A stretch of 64,000 nucleotides of DNA. Source: Tubiluchus corallicola (taxonomy: Eukaryota; Priapulida; Priapulimorpha; Priapulimorphida; Tubiluchidae). The stretch lies in NCBI GenBank assembly GCA_030141605.1, contig JAQGDQ010000321.1:64001-128000 (forward strand), written 5' to 3'. The notes beneath the pieces are model-generated. The model did no database searches. It worked only from the letters and a program-made list of their open reading frames with translations, and was not told where the DNA came from. The translations under genes and the position numbers were made by a program. This document shows, piece after piece, positions 53,760 to 63,297 of the stretch. Position 1 is the stretch's first letter. Each line of letters starts with the position of its first letter.

Positions 53760-54103
53760 TTAAAAGAGCCCAGACATGAGCAAGAAACACATGGCCGTCG
53801 TGCTTTTGCTGTTAGTGCTAAATTATTGTGGAATCGCTTAGCATTAACTATACGTTATTAATCATCATTACAAGTTTTTAAAAGACACTTAGAAACCACC
53901 TTTTTAGGCAACATTATGGATCACAGTTTTATTAGTACACTATTTAATTTTACGATGACTTTTAAAATCTTATAAGCTTAGCAGTATTTACAATTAATAT
54001 AATTTTGTGATTTTAAGACTGATTAATTTATAATGACTGTGTCGGTAATTGTAAATTCTAACTTTTTAGTTGTGACACACTCTACAAAGAATAAATTATT
54101 ATT
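53760..54103 (+). mobile_element. Inner LINE 3' end with (ATT)n tail, nested in the outer LINE
   Basis: The frame HGRRAFAVSAKLLWNRLAL, then SLQVFKRHLETTF, is the typical extreme C-terminus of non-LTR ORF2 proteins. It is followed by about 200 bp of 3'UTR and AATAAATTATTATTATTAT. It is strongly 5'-truncated, as usual for LINE insertions. Confidence 0.7.
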
Positions 54104-54634
54104 ATTATGCAAGCATAAAAATCTTATGTAAGGAAATATATTAGCTTGCTTGAAGGTGTACAAAGAAGAGTGATAAACTTGAATAATTGTCCTAATTTTG
54201 CAGAGTTAACAAATGATTAGAAATTGAGCAGGTGTAGATTAATGCCTCAATAACACCTTCACGGAGAGTGGTCACAACTGAAGTTTTTAATATTGTGAAT
54301 GGGCTCGAGATTATGGATTGTAATGACTTTTTTACAGTTAGTGAACCATTAGATCACACCAAAACAATCTGTAAGAGCACTACGGCTTCAATTGTGCCAG
54401 CACTCCCCTTGTCACATTGGTTACATCAAACTTGTGATGTAAGCATTACAATTTGCTCTTAGCCTCCACCCAATCTGGGCTTCCCTGTTGTTGTCAGCTG
54501 TAACGTTACCACCTAAAAGCTGATGAGTCTGTTGCTGTGAAACTTCTTTACTGTTTTCAGTAAAATAGTTTATTTTGGCTAAATCTGTGTAGTTCTAGTG
54601 TTTCCTATTAGTGACTTTATCAGTCTCCCAAGTA

Positions 54635-54780
54635 ATTAGAGAAGAGGAGATCTAGACTTGATCTTAGAAGATCATTTTCAGCCAAAAGATTATTGGCAGT
54701 AAAAAATGTACAGGTATTAATGATCCTTTGGCTGAAAAATGATATCTTCTAAGATCGAATCTAGATATTCTCTTCTCAAT
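54635..54780. mobile_element. Palindromic MITE, 146 bp, inside the outer LINE
   Basis: Arms of about 56 bp are inverted repeats with few mismatches around a loop of about 30 bp. The left arm is ATTAGAGAAGAGGAGATCTA and onward; the right arm reads ATTGAGAAGAGAATATCTAG on the opposite strand. Both pass through GATCTTAGAAGAT and end at TCAGCCAAA. The position splits two segments of the outer LINE ORF. Confidence 0.75.
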
Positions 54781-54886
54781 ATTTAACTGTTTAACAGAGG
54801 AGGTTGTGAGCACTTCCAGTATAAATGCTTTCAAGGGTCACTTGAAATAATTCTTAAAGTAGATTTGGAGGGTGCACAGCACAAGG

Positions 54887-55476
54887 TTATCCAAGCTTAC
54901 TGCCTCAGTTCTCATTTCCAATCTAGATGAAGTTGATGGTCATCAGTAAGTATTGCCCTACATCAAGATAACTAATGAAATTCAGTAAACATTAAACAAG
55001 TTTAATGGCGGCTCGTAGCTAAAATTAGTGGGGGTTCATGCAAAATTAAAAAATGTTTAGCCATAGATTTAATACTGTGTAAAATGAAACAAACATATGT
55101 AATTATAATGTTGTAATAGTAATGTTAAACAAACAAACTAACTTAAACATAATTTTGATAAACTCGTAAACAAAAATTATCCAATTATCCAAGCTTACTG
55201 CCTCAGTTCTCATTTCCAATCTAGATGAAGTTGATGGTCATCAGTAAGTATTGCCCTACATCAAGATAACTAATGAAATTCAGTAAACATTAAACAAGTT
55301 TAATGGCGGCTCGTAGCTAAAATTAGTGGGGGTTCATGCAAAATTAAAAAATGTTTAGCCATAGATTTAATACTGTGTAAAATGAAACAAACATATGTAA
55401 TTATAATGTTGTAATAGTAATGTTAAACAAACAAACTAACTTAAACATAATTTTGATAAACTCGTAAACAAAAAAT
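54887..55476. repeat. 298-bp tandem duplication, apparently identical copies
   Basis: The segment starting TTATCCAAGCTTACTGCC occurs at 54887 and again at 55185. I could find no mismatch over about 290 bp. The unit includes flanking LINE-derived sequence, a target-site copy and the left part of the hAT-like element, and stops inside that element. It may be a very recent duplication or an assembly artefact. Confidence 0.9.
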
Positions 55477-55816
55477 ATTTGAATAGCCTAAAATGTCGCA
55501 GTTCAAGAATATGCCGGTACACGGCTTTTAAGCACGTGACAACTGACAGCACATACTACGTGAGCGACAGTACTCTTTCTACCTAAAATACAGCTCCTTA
55601 TCTCAGATATGTGCGCATGGCCGCATGCGCACAGCAGCCATACACCACGTTACTTGGGCTGTGAAGCAAATTGTACTTCCCTCACGTGCTCCAGTTCGGC
55701 ACAAAAATAAAGAAAGAACTAAAGAAAAAAGATTATTATATTGAATATTATCGATAATAATGAGTGAAAACAGGGGGTGTTGCAGTACCACAGCACCTAG
55801 ACACGGGCCGCCACTG
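55301..55816. mobile_element. hAT-like MITE, 516 bp, with 8-bp target duplication
   Basis: The left end TAATGGCGGCTCGT and the right end, CAGTGGCGGCCCGT on the opposite strand, are 14-bp terminal repeats with three mismatches. AACAAGTT flanks both sides (55293-55300 and 55817-55824), the 8-bp duplication made by hAT transposases. There is no transposase inside. A second copy of its left end, with the same flank, is at 55003 owing to the tandem duplication. Confidence 0.75.
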
Positions 55817-55824
55817 AACAAGTT

Positions 55825-58441
55825 TTAACTATAACTGACAACCTTTGAACACATGAAATCCAATGTTGCAAATTCAGCCTCGTTCCTGAATGAACGTCTT
55901 CGACATGCACCCATCAACTGGCGGTAAAAACTTCCGATAAACAAATCACATATAGCTAAAGATTGAGGCTAAATGACTTTACATAAAAAGTCAAGCAAAG
56001 TTTTTTCAAGTCAATAAACTTCTTAAGTGTCTTAACAAAACGTTGTCGAAAACAACGATTTTTGCAGCTAGGATAACTAGCAATACGGAGACTCTTTGAT
56101 TCTATTGAATCATAAATTTAAAATTTTTTGTCTTCCTAACTATCCATACGACAGTTTATAGATCACCCTCACAATCAAAGCTTTCATAATACAATAACTA
56201 TCTATCCAAACAGATTACAGTAAGATAGTAAAACTACAACGTTTCACAAGTATTATTAATTTCAAATAAACGTGTGATCCGGAAAACTCTTAACCCTTTC
56301 TTAAAGTAATTTCGGAACAGGTGTGTAAGGTTCTTTGAGAAACATGCTCAGATGGCATCAGGTGCATGGAAATGGTGTAAACAAAAGCATTAGTGGCACT
56401 TTTTTTCTAGACAGAAGAAACAAATGAGCCAAAGTGTTTTGGAGAAGCAGGCATTTAAGAAAACATTTCATTATCACAGTCAACTTCAACCCTAGAAAAT
56501 TTATGAGTCAGATAGGAAAGGTCAGGTCATGATAGTCGAAAACATGTTTTGCAATCCTATTTGTTTTGAAAGAATATAAATATGTACAAGACGTGATCCA
56601 CATCACAAAGCATCAGTTTATGTTGAAAACTAGTATACACCATTAAAATTTTAGATTTTAATGCATTCCAAAAATATCCATGGGTTCAAAATCACTGATG
56701 ATAATTAAAGCAATACTATAGCTGTTAAAAATTTTAAGAGTAAGATTTTTTTGCAGGAAATTCATGTATTTAACCGTGCAATCAATACAGATTGTAAAAG
56801 TTTATGTCACAATGAAATAACTTTCTAATTAGAAAATCACTAAAGTTGGCTTAAAGTAGTATAATATTCACGGATGTGTCGATGCTTGCAGTATTCAACT
56901 GAAATGCTTGAAATTGACCAGACCACAACCTTGTTAAACACATATTTGATCGAGCTACAAGAAAGGCAGAGTGGAAGCTAAAATGGCACTAAAACATAAA
57001 ATTAGTTGGCATTCAAGACAAGCTTGTGACTTATGAGACATAAATTATTAATTATGGGAGAACTTGTATAAAAGTAGAAATCAGCGAAGGGCTTGAAAGC
57101 ATGCATACCATAAAAAAGCTATTTTAGTGTCTTTAAGTTTTAACAATGTAAGCCATGTTATGCTAAAGCTAGGTGATCAACTAAAAAAGCTTCCTATAAT
57201 TAGCAAGCATGTGTCCCTGGCACAAAATTTTGGAATTTAGATAGAAATTTGGATAAATTGTACACCCGATGAACGACAAATGAAATAATAAGACAGTGGC
57301 TAGAAATAATAATTCTAAACAGATTTGTGGTTTGAAACTTCATGATGGTGGTGACGCGTGAAAGCACATGGTACCTTTTCCCGCTTCGTAGCTCCGTTGC
57401 TATGGCAACATTATTAGTCTTGCACCCGTGCTCTGCTGTATTGTGTTCATTGTTATCGATATGTTATTGATGGCTTTTGGCTAGAAAAAACTTTTGAATG
57501 CTAGGTGGTTATTATTTATTGTAATTTATTAAGAGCTCAGAATTATTCCCACTCAATTGCAATTGGTTTATTGTCCCGACTGGGTGAGCGTTATGACTGA
57601 GGTGTAGATGCCATGAAAAACTACTCTACATCTTGTTTATTCTTAAAAAATTTGTTACTGTTAGTGTTACTTACTTTAGTCATCTTGCCGTTTAGTCTGT
57701 TACGTACGAACAGCATCTTTTAGGAAGAAAATCGCTTGATACACGTGTTTCTGAGCACCATAGAGTAGAAATTGGGCAGCAATTTTTTCACACGACAGCT
57801 ATTTACCGTGGTTCTTGACAGAAGGGAATAGTTTAGAAATGAAGCGTTCCAAAGAAAAACTATCATAAATAATTCTTTTTTTAATAATGCCTTTTATTCA
57901 AAAGGAGATCAATCAACTGCGTGATCTATAGTCTACAAAAATTCTTATTAATTGAATGTCTCTTCAAAAATTCTAATTGAGAAAAACTTTCATCTCTTGG
58001 GTAATAGGAGTTTTTTACAAATCATTTAATCAGAAAATGGTTACACCTATCGTATTTGGTTTGGGCAATTATAAACTTCTTTGTCAGCTGCCAGTAACCT
58101 AGCTGACACAATATGAAACACTTGCAAATAATTAAGGACTTTTTAAGGTAGGTATACATACTGCATGTTTTGCTTCGCGACCAATGCAGAAAACTATCTG
58201 AAAGAAAAATTTGGAGTTACCGATCCCAGATTGCATTAACTGGTGATGCCAGCATTATTTGTTACGAAGGCATCTGATAACTGACATTTGGATCTATTTT
58301 GTCTTGAAACTTTGAAGCATGCACCTGAAAGTGCACAAACCTTAATTAAATCTTATTTCATAATGCTATAAGTTACACATTTTATAATGACAACTTTTTG
58401 ATCATCTATAACAGAATGATTTCTTAATTCACCCGAGTAAC
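55825..58441. other. Intergenic interval between PHETA and the unknown gene
   Basis: AT-rich, without a recognised gene. It must hold the promoters of the minus-strand PHETA gene and the plus-strand gene at 58442. A GC-richer patch around 57350-57430 contains the X-box listed separately. I see nothing else that can be named. Confidence 0.5.
57396..57409. promoter_or_regulatory. Near-palindromic X-box (RFX-type) motif
   Basis: GTTGCTATGGCAAC is one base from the perfect RFX palindrome GTTGCCATGGCAAC. RFX factors bind such X-boxes in promoters of ciliary genes across animals. The motif lies in a locally GC-richer patch between two divergent genes. Binding is inferred only from the motif. Confidence 0.5.
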
Positions 58442-60906
58442 ATGAAAATGGATGGTGAATTTGATGATGGTGCAATTACTGCTGCCAAGGTTGATGACAG
58501 TGATACGGATGAAGGCATGTGCCTTGGGCCACCTAAGAAAAAGAAAGAATCTATTGCTGGTAGTAATTTGCTTTCAAACGCGAACACACTGCACTTGCAT
58601 GTGACGAGCATGATGCGATCCAAGACGGGACAACACACAACAAAGAGTCTTTGTAAGAAGATACCTTTTACATCTGATACAGTGCGTAAGATCGTGCGGG
58701 CAAACGATGATGCTTTGTGGCGAGATGCTTCATTAAAGGTATTACACAGAAAATAACTGTATAAAGTCTTCAAATAAAACTTATTAATGCTTTAGTTTGA
58801 ACTATATCTGCTGGTATGCAGTGGAATGTGGAACTGGTCTGATATTGACAGCTTAATCTCTTGACCATGCAATAAATGTTTTTCTGCAAAATAAAAGAGT
58901 TGAAGTCCAACACATTGAAATTTTTTCTTGTAGTCGGCTTACTCTTCTTATTGTAGACGCCAAATCAGACACCTTTAAGAGCTTGTATAGATCTAAATTA
59001 TAAATCTAATTTCTTTGTATTAAAAGAGAATTTGCAGAGTTTATTACATATGTTTCTGTCTACATTTCACATTATGCAACTTACTCCTTAAAAAATAATG
59101 TCCTTTGTTATCTTGTAAATGTGTTCATGTCAAATTATTTATAGTGAATTTTATAGCTTTCCCTTTTACCTATTATGTCTTAACAGAATTTCTTACGAGG
59201 CACTACGAAAGTACTTAAAAGACCCATCGATTTCGCTGAAGGAACCCAGTTATTAGAGCAGAGATTACAACTTAGGGAGGATAAAAAGGTGAAATCTGTG
59301 AAGCCCGGGGAACCAAAAACCTGTCCTCCTCAATGTAGAATTTGTCATGGGACTGCACCTCCTCTGCGTAATTTACTGCACAGGATGCAGCCGGGTCAGC
59401 CGTGAGTATAAATTAATTATCTTGCAGCCGGGTCAGCTATGAACATACATTAAATAGCTACTAGAAAAACTTTTAATTGCACTCTAGTAGTTTTGTTTTC
59501 TAATAGCATTTTAGTCTTCGTGTAAATTAGGAGCTAGAATTGTTTATTTTAAATGGCTTCATCATGAGGTCAATGAGAGCTTTGTTATATGAAATGTCAT
59601 AACGTATTGTACGTAGTGTATTAACTACAACTATTAGACTTACTGCAATGGTGGCCTTGTAAGTATGCATGAATATACGTATTGCAAAGTAACTTAATAA
59701 ATACATGATGATGATGAGATGTGCTGTGTAATTGACTGTTTCAGTACTCGGATTTTTTTGCTGGATCGTCACGCTCGTTGCTTCGATTACGCTCTCCAGA
59801 ATTATGTGAGACAGGAAGAGGCGCAGAAGTTCTTTGACATGGGCATTCCTATTATTTTGTTTTCAAGTTTGAACAACCCCACATCACTAACAGGATTACA
59901 GCCAGCACCAAGGCAACAAAAAGTAGCCGCTGTGGTACATATTTAATTTTTGGATGTACTTGTACTTTTTTTGTTAATTTTGGTCGTATATGCCTATCTT
60001 AACACATTTGCACAAAAGTTTATGCAGAAGTCTTGCCATAGCTGCAGCAATAATAAATAATAATAGTGCTGGATTCTGCATTTGCATAAATTTCAAGATA
60101 TACTGTTATATCTAAAAGTTTTAGAAATAAAAATTCAAAGAAAGGCACACTCAAGATTAAGTGTGCCTTTCTTTGAATTTTTATTTCTAAAACTTTTAGA
60201 TATATACAATGCAAAACCTGTTCTTTCGGTGCTATTACTGATTCTATATTGTATAATTTTTTGTAGAAAGACAGACCAACAGAATACGTGTGTCTAAGCA
60301 AGCAAGCTGTTTTGCATGATCGTAACGAACCATTCGAGGAATTACAGCTGCCACGTGTAAAAGCCACTTCTAAAAAATCTCTGATTTATGTAGATGGACA
60401 CATGTTAGTAAGTAAAATAATATGTTAGGTAGAAAACTTTGCATATCTAGCTGTTTTTGAGAGTACCATAAAAACAGCAAGGTCTGATATAGTTTTAGCA
60501 TATAAATTATAACAAAACTTTGGAATCAAACTATCGATTAAGAGCCAAATGCCAATGTTGACTTTTGAGAGGTCAAGCAGTGTATTTCTGTACTTGTGCA
60601 TGAAAGTGTCCATACTTACATGTTTTATTGCACTTTGGACGCATGAAATTTATTAATATAATACTGTAGTTTTAATCTCTTAATCACTGGTCTGTTGCCT
60701 TTGCAGATAATTTTAGTATCATTCTAAGTTCTTTTTTCAAGTGGTGTAATTATTGTCCGGTATCACCTAGTTATTGATTTGAAGTGAGGTATTTTATCAA
60801 ATAATTTCATTTCGTACTTTTTTATCAATTCTAGCGAGGGACAGCTCAAGATTTTATCGAAGCCTACGCCGAGGAAAAGGGCACTGAAGATTTCATACTG
60901 CTAGAG
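58442..60906 (+). CDS. Unrecognised protein gene, first five exons (305 residues), continues beyond
   Basis: Exons 58442-58738, 59187-59401, 59745-59934, 60267-60407 and 60835-60906 join in frame with GT-AG introns. No stop is reached, so the gene continues past the array. The start could be Met1 (58442) or Met3 (58448); both contexts are acceptable. Residues 1-25 are acidic. PPKKKKES (30-37) looks like a nuclear localisation signal. CPPQCRICHG (145-154) groups three Cys and a His, possibly metal-binding, but a full RING or PHD spacing is not seen. Later segments such as LLDRHARCFDYALQNYVRQE and DRNEPFEELQLPRVK have the hydrophobic/charged balance of a folded domain. I do not recognise the family and assign no function. 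Confidence 0.85.
60107..60204. repeat. Perfect 45-bp inverted repeat with 8-bp loop
   Basis: Both arms (60107-60151, 60160-60204) are exact reverse complements, beginning TATATCTAAAAGTTTTAG and closing at GGCACACT around the loop CAAGATTA. It sits in intron 3 of the unknown gene and ends about 60 bases before exon 4. The AT-rich tips with TA suggest a young Tc1/mariner-type MITE. A microRNA-like hairpin is the alternative. Confidence 0.85.
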
Positions 60907-61102
60907 GTAATGCAAAAACTGTGAAGTTACAACAGGAATAAAGTAACATTAGAAAAACTAAAATAACTTTTGCCTGTTGAATTGTCCTTGTTGGGAGCTC
61001 AATTTGTTTGGATCAAGTAACTTTAAAGAAGAATCATGATTGGCTGGGCATCTGCTTAGCATCAGTCAACACCGAGCTTAATAACCTAGTCATAAGTTTT
61101 TG
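60907..61102 (+). other. Start of intron 5 of the unknown gene
   Basis: It follows the donor gtaatg at 60907. It is unremarkable AT-rich sequence up to the tandem array. Confidence 0.5.
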
Positions 61103-63297
61103 AAACTAGTTCTAGGTGCAAGTTCCTGTGTAAGAAAGAAAACCAGTTTAAGTTCCTAGTTCCAATAACATATTAGAAAAGGAACTAGTTCCAGTTCTAA
61201 CCTCCTCTCTAGAAAAAGCAACTAGTTCCGGTTTTAACATCCTCTATAGAAAAAGGAACTAGTTCCTGTTCTAAGCTCCTCTCTAGAAAAAGCAACTAGT
61301 TCCGGTTTTAACATCCTCTGTAGAAAAAGGAACTAGTTCCAGTTTTAACTTCCTCTGTAGAAAAGGGGAACTAGTTCCAGTTCTAAGCTCCTCTATAGAA
61401 AAGGGAACTAGTTCCTGTTCTAAGCTTCTCTGTAGAAAAAGGAACTAGTTCTAGTTTTAACTTCCTCTGTAGAAAAAGGAACTAGTTCCAGTTTTAACAT
61501 CCTCTGTAGAAAAAGGAACTAGTTCCAGTTCTAAGCTCCTATACAGAAAAACGAACTAGTTCCAGTTTTCACTTCCTCTGTACAAAAAGGAACTAGTTTC
61601 AGTTCTAAGCTCCTCTACAGAAAAAGGAACTAGTTCCAGTTCTAAGCTCCTCTATAGAAAAAGGAACTAGTTCCAGATTTAACTTCCTCTGTAGAAAAAG
61701 GAACTAGTTCCAGTTTTAACTTCCTCTGTAGAAAAAGGAACTAGTTCCAGTTTTAACTTCCTCTATAGAAAAAGGAACTAGTTCCAGTTTTAACTTCCTC
61801 TGTAGAAAAAGGAACTAGTTCCAGTTTTAACTTCCTCTGTAGAAAAAGAAACTAGTTCCAGTTCTAAGTTCCTCTACAGAAAAACGAACTAGTTCCAGTT
61901 TTAACTTCCTCTGTACAAAAAGGAACTAGTTTCAGTTCTAAGTTCCTCTACAGAAAAGGAACTAGTTCCAGTTCTAAGTTCCTCTACAGAAAAAGGAACT
62001 AGTTCCAGTTCTAAGCTCCTGTACAGAAAAAGGAACTAGTTTCAGTTCTAAGTTCCTCTACAGAAAAAGGAACTAGTTCCAGTTCTAAGTTCCTCTACAG
62101 AAAAAGGAACTAGTTTCAGTTCTAAGCTCTTGTACAGAAAAAGGAACTAGTTCCAGTTCTAAGTTCCTCTACAGAAAAAGGAACTAGTTCCAGTTCTAGG
62201 CTCCTCTACAGAAAAGGGAACTAGTTCCAGTTCTAAGCTCCTCTACAGAAAAAGGAACTAGTTCCAGTTTTAAGCTCCTCTGTAGAAAAAGGAACTAGTT
62301 CCGGTTTTAACTTCCTCTGTAGAAAAAGGAACTAGTTCCAGTTTTAACTTCATCTGTAGAAAAAGGGAACTAGTTCCACTTCTAAGCTCCTCTGTAGAAA
62401 AAGGAACTAGTTCCAGATTTAACTTCCTCTGTAGAAAAAGGAACTAGTTCTAGTTTTAACTTCCTCTGTAGAAAAAGGAACTAGTTTCAGTTCTAAGTTC
62501 CTCTACTGAAAAAGGAACTAGTTCCAGTTCTAAGTTCCTGTACAGAAAAAGGAACTAGTTCCAGTTCTAAGCTCCTCTACAGAAAAAGGAACTAGTTCCA
62601 GTTCTAAGCTCCTCTACAGAAAAAGGAACTAGTTCTAGTTTTAGCTTCCTCTGTAGAAAAAGGAACTAGTTTCAGTTTTAAACTCCTTTACAGAAAAAGG
62701 AACTAGTTCTAGTTTTAACTTCCTCTGTAGAAAAAGGAACTAGTTTCAGTTCTAAGCTCCTGTACAGAAAAAGGAACTAGTTCCTGTTCTAAGTGCCTCT
62801 GTAGAAAAAGGAACTAGTTTCAGTTCTAAGCTCCTCTACAGAAAAAGGAACTAGTTCCTGTTCGAAGCTCCTCTACAGAAAAAGGAACTAGTTCTAGTTT
62901 TAACTTCCTCTGTAGAAAAAGGAACTAGTTTCAGTTCTAAACTCCTGTACAGAAAAAGGAACTAGTTCTAGTTTTAACTTCCTCTGTAGAAAAAGGAACT
63001 AGTTTCACTTCTAAACTCCTGTACAGAAAAAGGAACTAGTTTCAGTTCTAAACTCCTGTACAGAAAAAGGAACTAGTTCCTGTTCTAAGCTCCTCTGTAG
63101 AAAAAGGAACTAGTTCCAGTTTTAACATCCTCTACAGAAAAAGGAACTAGTTCCAGTTCTAAGCTCCTCTACAGAAAAAGGAACTAGTTCCAGTTTTAAG
63201 CTCCTCTACAGAAAAAGGAACTAGTTCCAGTTCTAAGCTCCTGTACAGAAAAAGGAACCAGTTCCAGTTCTAAGCTCCTCTACAGAAAAAGGAACTA
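61103..63297. repeat. 37-bp tandem array (minisatellite/satellite), roughly 57 units
   Basis: Irregular units begin near 61103 and become regular from about 61175. A typical unit is AAAAAGGAACTAGTTCCAG followed by TTCTAAGCTCCTCTACAG. Every well-kept unit is centred on the 12-bp palindrome GGAACTAGTTCC, which includes ACTAGT. Two main variants, ...TTTTAACTTCCTCTGTAG and ...TTCTAAGCTCCTCTACAG, occur in runs and mixtures, so the array grew by segmental amplification. The copy number is length divided by 37. It lies in an intron of the gene starting at 58442 if that gene continues. The right edge is cut by a transposon. Confidence 0.95.

Larger units (their letters stand above)
53640..54960 (+). 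mobile_element. Outer LINE remnant (end of reverse-transcriptase ORF), interrupted twice
   Basis: Decayed CR1/L2-class ORF2 C-terminal pieces occur in order on the plus strand: LYKSFVRPILHYC at about 53700-53742, LEGVQRRVINL at about 54150-54185, EVFNIVNGLEIMDCNDFF at about 54280-54333, and LTEEVVSTSSINAFKGHL at about 54790-54843. They are broken by stops and frameshifts, by another LINE 3' end (about 53760-54100) and by a MITE (54635-54780). It is not functional. Confidence 0.7.

Noticed and set aside
61103-63297. CRISPR-like regular repeats
   Set aside because: Units are contiguous 37-bp tandem copies without unique spacers, in an animal genome. It is a minisatellite.
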